A stretch of DNA of 15,975 bases from the NCBI GenBank assembly GCA_049299095.1, contig JBAQWV010000165.1, forward strand, positions 1 through 15,975. The letters are read 5' to 3'. The position numbers and the translations under genes are program-made. This document shows, piece after piece, positions 6,802 to 13,483 of the stretch. Every line of letters starts with the position of its first letter. Within the stretch, counting starts at the first letter, position 1. The notes under the pieces were generated by a model that searched no databases, was not told the DNA's origin, and saw only the letters and a program-made list of their open reading frames with translations. This stretch comes from JAAEKA01 sp049299095 (GTDB taxonomy: Bacteria; Chloroflexota; Anaerolineae; JAAEKA01).

Positions 6802-7800
6802 CTATAAAGCGGCAATGGCTTCACCCAGACGGCGGCGGAACTTGGCGCTGTCCATCTGTTTCCAAGTATGAGGAAAGGTCGCCACAAGCTGCTGCGATGC
6901 TTTACGGCGGTGGTTGAGATAAGCCACTGTGCCGTTCAAATCCACAGCAAAGGGCGTTTCTGCACCCGCCTGCTGGCGATAGGCTTTAGCCAGAAAATCT
7001 GCCAACACCCGGCTGGCAACTTCGGCATCCTGAATATCGCCTAAATGATCCTGCACGCTGATCACCTGGGCAATCAAGGCAGGAGTTTCCTCCCCCAGCA
7101 CCTCGACGAAAAACTCCAGAATATAGCGCAAATACTTACATTCGATACGCAGGGCGTGCAAAACCAGCGGCGCGGCGCCGGGAATCACCACGCTGTACGC
7201 GCGCACCGCCTCGTAGCGTCGCCAGACCTCGCTGCCCAGCTTATGCCGCACTTGAAAGGGGGCGACGGGGACGGGTGTTTTTTCTTCAACACCCGCGCCC
7301 GGTGTGTTCAAAAACGCACCCAGGTCGTTGAGCAGCCGCTTGAAGTCCGGCCCATCCAGATAGCTGATCAGTTGTTTCTGCGCTTTTTGGCGACGACCGC
7401 GCCAGTCCGTCAGCAATGGATCGAGTTCGCTGCGCTGCGCCTTGGGGACCGTCTGCAAATACTCGCTGGCCGATTTGTTGAACACATCAAGATCACGCAC
7501 TGCGCCCAACGCGCGGCCAGCCGCACGCAATTCCTGTTCCAGCTTGCGTACTGTGCCGCGGCGGTAATAGCCGCCGAACAGCCGAAAGGCTACGCGCAAG
7601 CGGCGGATCGCCACGCGCATGTCATGCACGGCGTCCATATCCTTGCCGGTGCGACAACCCGCCTCGTTCGCCAGCATGTCCTGATATTGCCGCGCCATAA
7701 CCGCGCGCACAGCTTCTGTCATTGGCGCGTCGGCCGATACACCCAGCCTGGCAGGCTGATCTGCGGCGGTTGCTGTCGTCTTTGCTTCGTGAGGTGTCAT
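6802..7800 (-). CDS. CHAD domain protein
   Basis: This 332-residue all-helical protein carries two CHAD repeats. The conserved histidine-basic signatures are VHDMRVAIRRLR (58-69, His59) and LHALRIECKYLR (214-225, His215); VRDLDVF (101-107) and LGDIQDAEV (253-261) are the paired acidic elements. CHAD domains bind inorganic polyphosphate through the basic surface and are often fused to or encoded beside CYTH enzymes. Here the ATG overlaps the CYTH stop in ATGA, and an AAGGGG ribosome site lies 7 bases upstream, so the two proteins are translationally coupled and probably act together in the cytoplasm. The first 25 residues are low-complexity and probably flexible. The role is likely polyphosphate binding or targeting, not catalysis. 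Confidence 0.92.
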   Translation of the reverse strand: MTPHEAKTTATAADQPARLGVSADAPMTEAVRAVMARQYQDMLANEAGCRTGKDMDAVHDMRVAIRRLRVAFRLFGGYYRRGTVRKLEQELRAAGRALGAVRDLDVFNKSASEYLQTVPKAQRSELDPLLTDWRGRRQKAQKQLISYLDGPDFKRLLNDLGAFLNTPGAGVEEKTPVPVAPFQVRHKLGSEVWRRYEAVRAYSVVIPGAAPLVLHALRIECKYLRYILEFFVEVLGEETPALIAQVISVQDHLGDIQDAEVASRVLADFLAKAYRQQAGAETPFAVDLNGTVAYLNHRRKASQQLVATFPHTWKQMDSAKFRRRLGEAIAAL

Positions 7801-8453
7801 GGTCTATCCCCTTGTTGCCAGCGGGCGAGCAGCGCGGGCTGGGTAAGCGCCAGCCCGTACTCGAATTTGGAACGATAGTCCACGGTCAGTTGCCAGACGG
7901 TTTGCAGCTCTGCGGCCAGCGCGTGCAGCAACGCCTCGCCTGCGTCGGCCAGCAATTCCGCCTCCATAGCGAGCAGAGCGGGCGCGGACTGGCTGGAAAA
8001 ACGCACGCGGTCCAGGCTCAATTCGATCAGCGGGGTGTGCTGATCGGGGCCGACCAGCCGCACCCAACGTTCCTGGTGCAGCTCAAACAGTGGCACCAGC
8101 GGCGCGTCCTGCGCCAGATCGAGCGTCAACGCGGCCGCGGGGCTGGGCGGCCAGTGCTGCGGCGTCCAGTCGGCGTCTGCGGGCAGGCGGGTTTCCACTT
8201 CTTCGCGCCTGTGTAACACGCCGTGACCGCGGTTGAGCGACTTCAAAGTCAGGATCGGCCCATGATCGTCCTTGCGTCGCCAGCGACAGGAAAAGCCCGC
8301 GGCCAGTAGTGTGTACGCGGGCGTGTCAAGGTAAATATCGTGCGTCGGAACGTGCCGCGCCGGGCCGACTGGCGAGCCAGCCAACTGTTCCAGGTTGAGC
8401 AGCCGCGCAAGGGTGGCTTCGTCGGGCAAGATGAACTTGGCTTCAATTTCCAT
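7797..8453 (-). CDS. CYTH domain triphosphate tunnel metalloenzyme
   Basis: This 218-residue CYTH protein belongs to the triphosphate tunnel metalloenzyme family, which hydrolyses tripolyphosphate, thiamine triphosphate or related substrates, or makes cAMP in the CyaB branch. It has the defining ExExK (E2, E4, K6), YLDT (41-44), basic RWRRK (57-61), LKS with K71, R83/E85/E87, acidic ELSLD (144-148), EAE (164-166) and SKFEYGL (195-201), which together line the tunnel with alternating acidic and basic side chains. The ATG at 8453 is chosen because AGGAG lies 6 bases upstream and because it puts ExExK at the N-terminus as usual. A longer reading frame to a TTG at 8558 lacks both features. Overlap with the CHAD gene suggests inorganic triphosphatase rather than cyclase activity. 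Confidence 0.93.
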   Translation of the reverse strand: MEIEAKFILPDEATLARLLNLEQLAGSPVGPARHVPTHDIYLDTPAYTLLAAGFSCRWRRKDDHGPILTLKSLNRGHGVLHRREEVETRLPADADWTPQHWPPSPAAALTLDLAQDAPLVPLFELHQERWVRLVGPDQHTPLIELSLDRVRFSSQSAPALLAMEAELLADAGEALLHALAAELQTVWQLTVDYRSKFEYGLALTQPALLARWQQGDRP

Positions 8454-8459
8454 AGTTGG

Positions 8460-8464
8460 CTCCT
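8460..8464 (-). promoter_or_regulatory. Ribosome binding site fixing the CYTH start
   Basis: AGGAG on the minus strand lies 6 bases before the ATG at 8453. It selects this start over in-frame alternatives further upstream. Confidence 0.8.
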
Positions 8465-8469
8465 GCCCG

Positions 8470-8498
8470 ATTTTAGCGCAAAACCGGCTTCCCCGCAA
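8470..8498 (-). promoter_or_regulatory. Promoter of the CYTH-CHAD operon
   Basis: TTGCGG (8493-8498) and TAAAAT (8470-8475) on the minus strand are separated by 17 bases. Transcription would begin near 8464, just at the ribosome binding site, giving a very short leader of about 10 bases. It lies in the 115-bp gap after the phosphorylase gene, so CYTH-CHAD can be expressed independently. No clear terminator for the phosphorylase transcript is visible in that gap, so read-through is also possible. Confidence 0.5.
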
Positions 8499-8568
8499 CC
8501 GCAATACGCCCTCCCCCCAGAATCGGGCTTCGGCGGTCACATAGTCGCCGCGCAGCAATCAACCAGTC

Positions 8569-11500
8569 TTACAACGAAAGCAGCGCGCCGGCTGTCTGGT
8601 CGAGTGTAACGTGCACAAAGGCAACCTGATCGCTGCGTGTCAAAATGCTATGCGAAGTTGCCACGTCGAGACAACTACCGCTCACGGTATGGGCGCGCCC
8701 ATCGTGGAAAAACGCCTCAATCTGCGTCTGTGCGCCCAAGCTGTAGATAACTGGCACCTGACAAATCGTGAAGGCCAGCGAGTTAGCCGGTAAGGTCAGC
8801 GATTCGCTCTGTTCCCTCACATCCACAAAGCTGAAGGCCGCGGGTGCAGTCAGAAATTCAGCGCGACGCAGCAGAATCGGCTTGAAGCAAAGGATGCCCT
8901 TTTGTACTGACACTCCCAGCTCGCCGAGCCGCGTCAAAATCTCCTCTTTCACCTGGCCGGTCATTCCGGGTTGACGCGCACCGCTGCCAGAGGGTGTGTG
9001 CGAATAGGGATCAGTGGGGAACGCGCCGTATAACGCAGGCGATTTGTTGAAGCCCAAGCCCTGACGGATGTCGTAGTAAGCCGCGGCCAGCGCAGCGATG
9101 ATGTCTGCGGAAGCGCCTGCACGCACGGCTTCCCCGTGGCGCTCCTGCACAGCCAGCAGCAGCTTGGCTACCATGTGCCAATAGATGCTGCCCAGGCCCT
9201 CGTAGGCAAAGAAAGTGCCGGAGCGACCTGTAAAAGCGCGATGGTTAAACGTTGTCTCGAACAGCTCAAGGATTGCGCTGCGCTCGGCTGGCACCAGCTC
9301 GGCATACGCGGCTTCTTGCGCCAACTCGTCGAGCACGCGCGCGGCATCGCCCGCATTACGAAAATTTCCGTTGAAGTGGAAATCGCCTGTATCGTCCTGC
9401 ACCAGCAGGCGAACGTCACCCGCGGCAGCCAGCGCCGCGGCCAAGCGCGACCCCATCACAGCCGCGGCTGATACCTGATTCTTCTCACGAAACCCGGTCA
9501 GCCGGCGGTCGGGATAGAGCAAATAGGAATGTTGGTCAGCACGGTACAGGTCGCTGTGACGCAAGCTGTGCAACATTCTTGACACTTCCTGCGGCTCCAG
9601 CCACCCGGATGACAAAAGCGCGACCTGGCCTTCTAACATAAGCTGGAGATGATCCACCGCTGCGCTGTTTTCTGCCAGACTGAGCGTGTTATAGCTGTGA
9701 TAAAGCCCGTCATCGCGACGATTGGCACGCAGGGTCTGCTCGATATAGGTTTGCGCCAGCGTCAGAAAGGCGTGTACTGCGGAGCTATCCAGTGTCACCT
9801 GATCCGCGGCAATGCCAGCCTGATAGAGCCGCGTTCGGTAGGCATCTGCGGTCGTGCCGAGTTGGTCCATCACTGCACGCCGCGCAGTATCGCTGAACCC
9901 GCCGACAAGATTATCGCGGTGAGCGCGCAGAATGTCTTGCACCTTGCCGAAGAATTCAGCCAGATCAGCATTCACAACCCATGTCTGTCCCGCGGTCTGT
10001 GCGGTTTGACGTATCCAAAAAGCGATAAAACGGCGCAAATACGCCGCTGTAACCACTGACAGCCCCTTGCCCACCAGGGCGTTATTGGCATCGTTCCACT
10101 CCGGGCGCTGGGTATTCATCCAGATGCCACCCTCCGGCACGAGGTTGGTGAGCTTGGCCAACAGCAGCACCAGCACCTTTTCGGCCAAAGTAACATGCAC
10201 CACTGCGCCCGCGGCATCGTGCAGCAAGCGCGCATCCGCACCGGAGGCGGTCACAGCGGCGGCAATTGCGGCATCCTTTGCGTGGTCAAATTCGATGGTA
10301 TCATGCCAATTGGTCAGCATCTGCGAATACGGACGCAGGCGATAGGGTACATCGGCATAGGAGAAGATCGCCGCGTTGTGCAGCGCAGCCAGAGCCTGCG
10401 GGTTGACTTGCTCGACGATTTCCAGCAGCTTTTGCAGGTAGATCACTTGGTGATCGCTCCAGTAACCGATGTTGGCCCAGGGGTTTTCCGGTTCCGGCGT
10501 TTCCCATTCGACGCCTTCGCGCGTGAGGCGATAGGGGTTATAGCCGTCGGCGGTCATAGCATCGAGAAACTTCACCACCATTCCCTCTGCAAAAGCGGGG
10601 AAACTTAACGCCAGCGGCTCCCAGTTCTGGAAAATATCGCGCCAATTGCCCTGATAGTCGAAACGCGCTGAGCCGTCTGGCTTGCTGACATGGATCGAAA
10701 AGCGGTTCCAGGGGCGGCTGGGATCGCCGTGGCGGCGGCTGAAGGTCAGGGGCAGGTATTCGTAGCACAGGCGCACAAGATCAGGCCGTCGCGTGGCGCG
10801 GGCGCGCGTGTACAAGTCATCCACGGCAAGCTGCGGCGGCAGGTCGGCCAGCCACTGGGCGGCCGCGGCCCATTCAGCGCGATTGCGGGCACGCAGGAAA
10901 TCGTCCAGATCGTCGCGCAGCACCTGATGGTTGTGAATGAACACGCCGCCGCGCATGATGTTAAACAACACGTTGGCAAAATGATGCGCGGTGGTGGTGC
11001 GTTCGGCGGCAAACTGCAAACCATCGGCTGCGGCCACCAGATGAACGAGACGCTCTGTACCGCGGGCAATGTCCGCTTCGAGCTGCTGCGCCAGCGTTTG
11101 CGGCGGCGTTAACAAGAGACGATGCAAACGCTCCACCGAGACATGGTCCTGTTGAACGTCGGCCACCATGTGCCAGGTGTGATCGGTGTGTGCCGCCAGC
11201 GACAAGGTGGCGTGAACGAAATACGCGCCAGGCCGGCCGCAAATATCCTGTTCTGCACTAAGGGGGCGACCATGACGAAAAGCGTTCAACTGGGTGGTGC
11301 TCAGCAGGTGATGGGCAGCCAGTAGCCCGGTTTGCCACACCACTGTGGCCTTGAGCGATTCACTTGGCTCGGCACGGTCGCTAAGAGTGGCACTCAAAGC
11401 AAAAATACCCAGACCGGTAGCGACATCTAGCTCGCTGCGTTTATACGCATTGAGCAGATTGCTGAGGGTGGTTTGCAACAGTTGCGTTGCACCGGCGGGC

Positions 11501-12060
11501 AGAATATTCTGCATGCCGTCGAGGATTTCCACGCGGCACTCCTGCTCACCCAGATTGTACAGGTGACAGGTGCGCACAAACCCGAAGCGATCACCGGTGC
11601 GCCAGACGACGCGCAGCATCAACTGCAAATCGTGGTTGATCTCCTCGAAAACGAGTTTATTGCCGTAAACATTCTTGTAGAGATTGCGTTCGCAACGATA
11701 CAACCCGGCATAACAGGCAGAAAAAGGCTCCCAAAGAGAAGTGCGCCCTGCCTGCGTGACCCGTACCAACGTTTTACCACCGGTTTGTTCACCATGCGCG
11801 ATGATCTTGTCTTCGGTTTCGTAGGGAAAAAGCGCATTATCTGCGTTGACGCGTCCGGCTGTAAGGCCGCCCGTACTGGCAATAAACAGCCAATGGTCGG
11901 CGCTGCTCACCAGGCTCATAAAAAAGGGCGACATTTTGTCTACGCAGGCGATGCGATAATAGTCTTCACCGTCCAGTGATACATACTCACCAGCGACGAA
12001 CTGATCGTCGGCAAACAGCAAGGTGTCGCCGATCCAGGTAACAGGCTTGGGGTCAGTCAT
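8569..12060 (-). CDS. Large GH94-clan glycoside phosphorylase, probably beta-1,3-glucan phosphorylase (GH149/GH161-like)
   Basis: This 1163-residue protein is of the type often labelled cellobiose phosphorylase but is longer than typical GH94 enzymes (about 800). The N-terminal half is a beta-sandwich region with SADHWLFIASTGGLTAGR (53-70), NALFPY (75-80) and LWEPF (109-113). A helical (alpha/alpha)6-type catalytic region follows. PEWNDANN (653-660) corresponds to the DWND motif of GH94 enzymes, with Asp657 as the likely general acid. GNWRDIFQNWE (471-481) and NIGYWSDHQ (530-538) are further conserved-looking blocks. SHTPSGSGARQPG (1020-1032) is the likely phosphate loop. Such enzymes release glucose 1-phosphate from oligosaccharide ends. 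There is no signal peptide, so it is cytoplasmic. Two adjacent ATGs (12063, 12060) overlap the GH30 stop within ATGATGACTGA; GGAAGG fits 12060 better. The beta-1,3 specificity is inferred from the GH16/GH30 neighbours. Confidence 0.82.
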   Translation of the reverse strand: MTDPKPVTWIGDTLLFADDQFVAGEYVSLDGEDYYRIACVDKMSPFFMSLVSSADHWLFIASTGGLTAGRVNADNALFPYETEDKIIAHGEQTGGKTLVRVTQAGRTSLWEPFSACYAGLYRCERNLYKNVYGNKLVFEEINHDLQLMLRVVWRTGDRFGFVRTCHLYNLGEQECRVEILDGMQNILPAGATQLLQTTLSNLLNAYKRSELDVATGLGIFALSATLSDRAEPSESLKATVVWQTGLLAAHHLLSTTQLNAFRHGRPLSAEQDICGRPGAYFVHATLSLAAHTDHTWHMVADVQQDHVSVERLHRLLLTPPQTLAQQLEADIARGTERLVHLVAAADGLQFAAERTTTAHHFANVLFNIMRGGVFIHNHQVLRDDLDDFLRARNRAEWAAAAQWLADLPPQLAVDDLYTRARATRRPDLVRLCYEYLPLTFSRRHGDPSRPWNRFSIHVSKPDGSARFDYQGNWRDIFQNWEPLALSFPAFAEGMVVKFLDAMTADGYNPYRLTREGVEWETPEPENPWANIGYWSDHQVIYLQKLLEIVEQVNPQALAALHNAAIFSYADVPYRLRPYSQMLTNWHDTIEFDHAKDAAIAAAVTASGADARLLHDAAGAVVHVTLAEKVLVLLLAKLTNLVPEGGIWMNTQRPEWNDANNALVGKGLSVVTAAYLRRFIAFWIRQTAQTAGQTWVVNADLAEFFGKVQDILRAHRDNLVGGFSDTARRAVMDQLGTTADAYRTRLYQAGIAADQVTLDSSAVHAFLTLAQTYIEQTLRANRRDDGLYHSYNTLSLAENSAAVDHLQLMLEGQVALLSSGWLEPQEVSRMLHSLRHSDLYRADQHSYLLYPDRRLTGFREKNQVSAAAVMGSRLAAALAAAGDVRLLVQDDTGDFHFNGNFRNAGDAARVLDELAQEAAYAELVPAERSAILELFETTFNHRAFTGRSGTFFAYEGLGSIYWHMVAKLLLAVQERHGEAVRAGASADIIAALAAAYYDIRQGLGFNKSPALYGAFPTDPYSHTPSGSGARQPGMTGQVKEEILTRLGELGVSVQKGILCFKPILLRRAEFLTAPAAFSFVDVREQSESLTLPANSLAFTICQVPVIYSLGAQTQIEAFFHDGRAHTVSGSCLDVATSHSILTRSDQVAFVHVTLDQTAGALLSL

Positions 12061-13396
12061 CATGCCCTTCCAGCAAAAATGTAGCGATCGAATGGGGCAG
12101 GCATTGCGCGACAGCCTGCTGGGCATCCACAGTCAAAGCCAGCAGACCCATTCGGTCAGAACAATTGAGTACCACCACCACGATTTGCCCATCAGGATTG
12201 CGAAAAGCGGTGGCCTCCAACGCATCGGCAGAGACAGCGCACAAGACACGGCGCGCGCCGGTCTGTACAAAGCGGGCAAAGTGGCCGATGGCATAGTAGC
12301 TGCTCTGATAATGCAGCTCGCCGGTGGCCGTATCTGCGAGGATCGGCGCGCTACACAGATTATCAACGTGGTTGGGGCCGCCGGTCACATCCAGCAGCAG
12401 GTTCCACTCTATCCAGCCAACTGTCCAGCGGTTAAGGTCGTTAATCAACGAGCGGGCGTAACGTTCGCCGACAGCCCACTCGCCCAGATGGGGACCACCC
12501 TCCTGGCACCCTTCAGTAAACAGCAATTGTTTAGTAGGAAAGAGATCGTGCAGCGTCTGGACATTGGCGAAGTTGTCACCCTCGTACCAATGAAAAGCCG
12601 TGCCCCAAACGTAGCGCGCCGCGTCTGGATCGTTGAGTACCAGCGCGGCCCGCTCCACCATACGATCACGGTTGTGATCCCAAATCAGCAAACGCACATC
12701 GTCCAGACCATACTGCGCCAGCGTCGGCCCAAGATAGTCGCGCACAAAGTCGCGCTCCTCTTCACCACTATACAGGCACGATTCCCACGTCTGCACCGCT
12801 TCCGGCTCGTTTTGCACCGTCAAGCCCCAAATCGGCAACCCCTCCGCGGCGTAGGCATGCACATAGCGGCAATAGTATTCTGCCCAGGCGCGGCGAAATT
12901 CCGGCTTCAGCTTACCGCCACCGGTCATGCGGCCATTGGTTTTCATCCATGCAGGTGGACTCCACGGTGAAGCCAGCAGCTTGATCGGCCGCCGGGCAGC
13001 TCGCTGTGCGGCCTGGATCAGGGGGATCAGCGCCTCGCGGTCGCGTGCTATGGAAAACCCGCGCAAGTCAGGGTCTTCTTCCGGCACGTAGGCATAATTA
13101 CCGCGGGAAAAGTCGCAACTATTGATGTGGGTGCGGCACAGCGTATAACCGTGCCCCATCACAGGGTCAAAGTAAGCCCGTAGAAGCTCGGCCTGGCGCG
13201 GCGGGGGCAGGGCAGCAAAGACAAGGGCTGCGGCCTCGGTGAACGCGCCGCCAAAACCCTCAATTAGCTGATATTGCACTGCGGAATTGACAAAAACTGA
13301 AGCAAAGGCTGGACGCTCGTCACTGACAGCCAGCGGTGGCAACTCGGTGAGGCGATAAGGCATATGTTGGGCACTGCAAAAGTAACGAACAGGCAC
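12053..13396 (-). CDS. GH30 family glycoside hydrolase (beta-glucosidase or endo-beta-1,6-glucanase type), cytoplasmic
   Basis: This 447-residue retaining hydrolase of clan GH-A has the GH30 opening IEGFGGAFTEAA (45-56), then SPWSPPAWMKTNG (143-155), the acid/base in VQNEPE (194-199, Glu197), FHWY (268-271), the nucleophile in LLFTEG (291-296, Glu295) and WIEWNLLLD (328-336). A C-terminal beta side domain follows from about 385. There is no signal peptide, unlike many secreted GH30 enzymes, so it should act on imported oligosaccharides, for example removing beta-1,6-linked glucose branches of laminarin-type glucans. The subfamily cannot be settled by eye. The start is GTG at 13396; the alternative ATG at 13363 would cut an N-terminal stretch that resembles the start of related GH30 proteins. 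It lies 87 bp after the GH16 gene and overlaps the phosphorylase gene by 8 bp, suggesting coupled translation. Confidence 0.92.
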   Translation of the reverse strand: MPVRYFCSAQHMPYRLTELPPLAVSDERPAFASVFVNSAVQYQLIEGFGGAFTEAAALVFAALPPPRQAELLRAYFDPVMGHGYTLCRTHINSCDFSRGNYAYVPEEDPDLRGFSIARDREALIPLIQAAQRAARRPIKLLASPWSPPAWMKTNGRMTGGGKLKPEFRRAWAEYYCRYVHAYAAEGLPIWGLTVQNEPEAVQTWESCLYSGEEERDFVRDYLGPTLAQYGLDDVRLLIWDHNRDRMVERAALVLNDPDAARYVWGTAFHWYEGDNFANVQTLHDLFPTKQLLFTEGCQEGGPHLGEWAVGERYARSLINDLNRWTVGWIEWNLLLDVTGGPNHVDNLCSAPILADTATGELHYQSSYYAIGHFARFVQTGARRVLCAVSADALEATAFRNPDGQIVVVVLNCSDRMGLLALTVDAQQAVAQCLPHSIATFLLEGHDD

Positions 13397-13426
13397 GCGA
13401 TAGCTCTTTCAGGGTAGGTGAATGGG

Positions 13427-13476
13427 CACGCGCGGACTGCGGAAGCCCACCAGGCGACTTCCGCAGTCCGCGCGTG
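13427..13476 (-). promoter_or_regulatory. Perfect 19-bp hairpin between the GH16 and GH30 genes
   Basis: Arms 13427-13445 and 13458-13476 are perfectly complementary over 19 bp around a 12-base loop. The hairpin begins 7 bases after the GH16 stop. No T-tract follows on either strand, so it is not a standard intrinsic terminator. It could cap and stabilise the GH16 mRNA end, act as a processing site, or reduce read-through into the GH30-phosphorylase pair. It ends 30 bases before the GH30 GTG. Confidence 0.75.
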
Positions 13477-13483
13477 GTTGTGA

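Noticed and set aside
7045..7878. Plus-strand open frame (277 codons) opposite the CHAD gene
   Set aside because: The CHAD and CYTH signatures on the minus strand are complete; the opposing frame has no motif, ribosome site or promoter.
8454..8558. N-terminal extension of the CYTH protein to a TTG codon
   Set aside because: It would cover the promoter and ribosome site and move ExExK away from the N-terminus; the ATG at 8453 with AGGAG is far better.
8501..8568. Possible terminator for the phosphorylase gene
   Set aside because: Only a 5-bp CGGCG/CGCCG stem without a T-tract is visible, too weak to support.
12023..12970. Long plus-strand open frame (315 codons) over the GH30 and phosphorylase genes
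   Set aside because: It is antisense to two genes with intact catalytic motifs; its protein is rich in Arg, Gln and His without a domain, as expected for the shadow of a high-GC gene.
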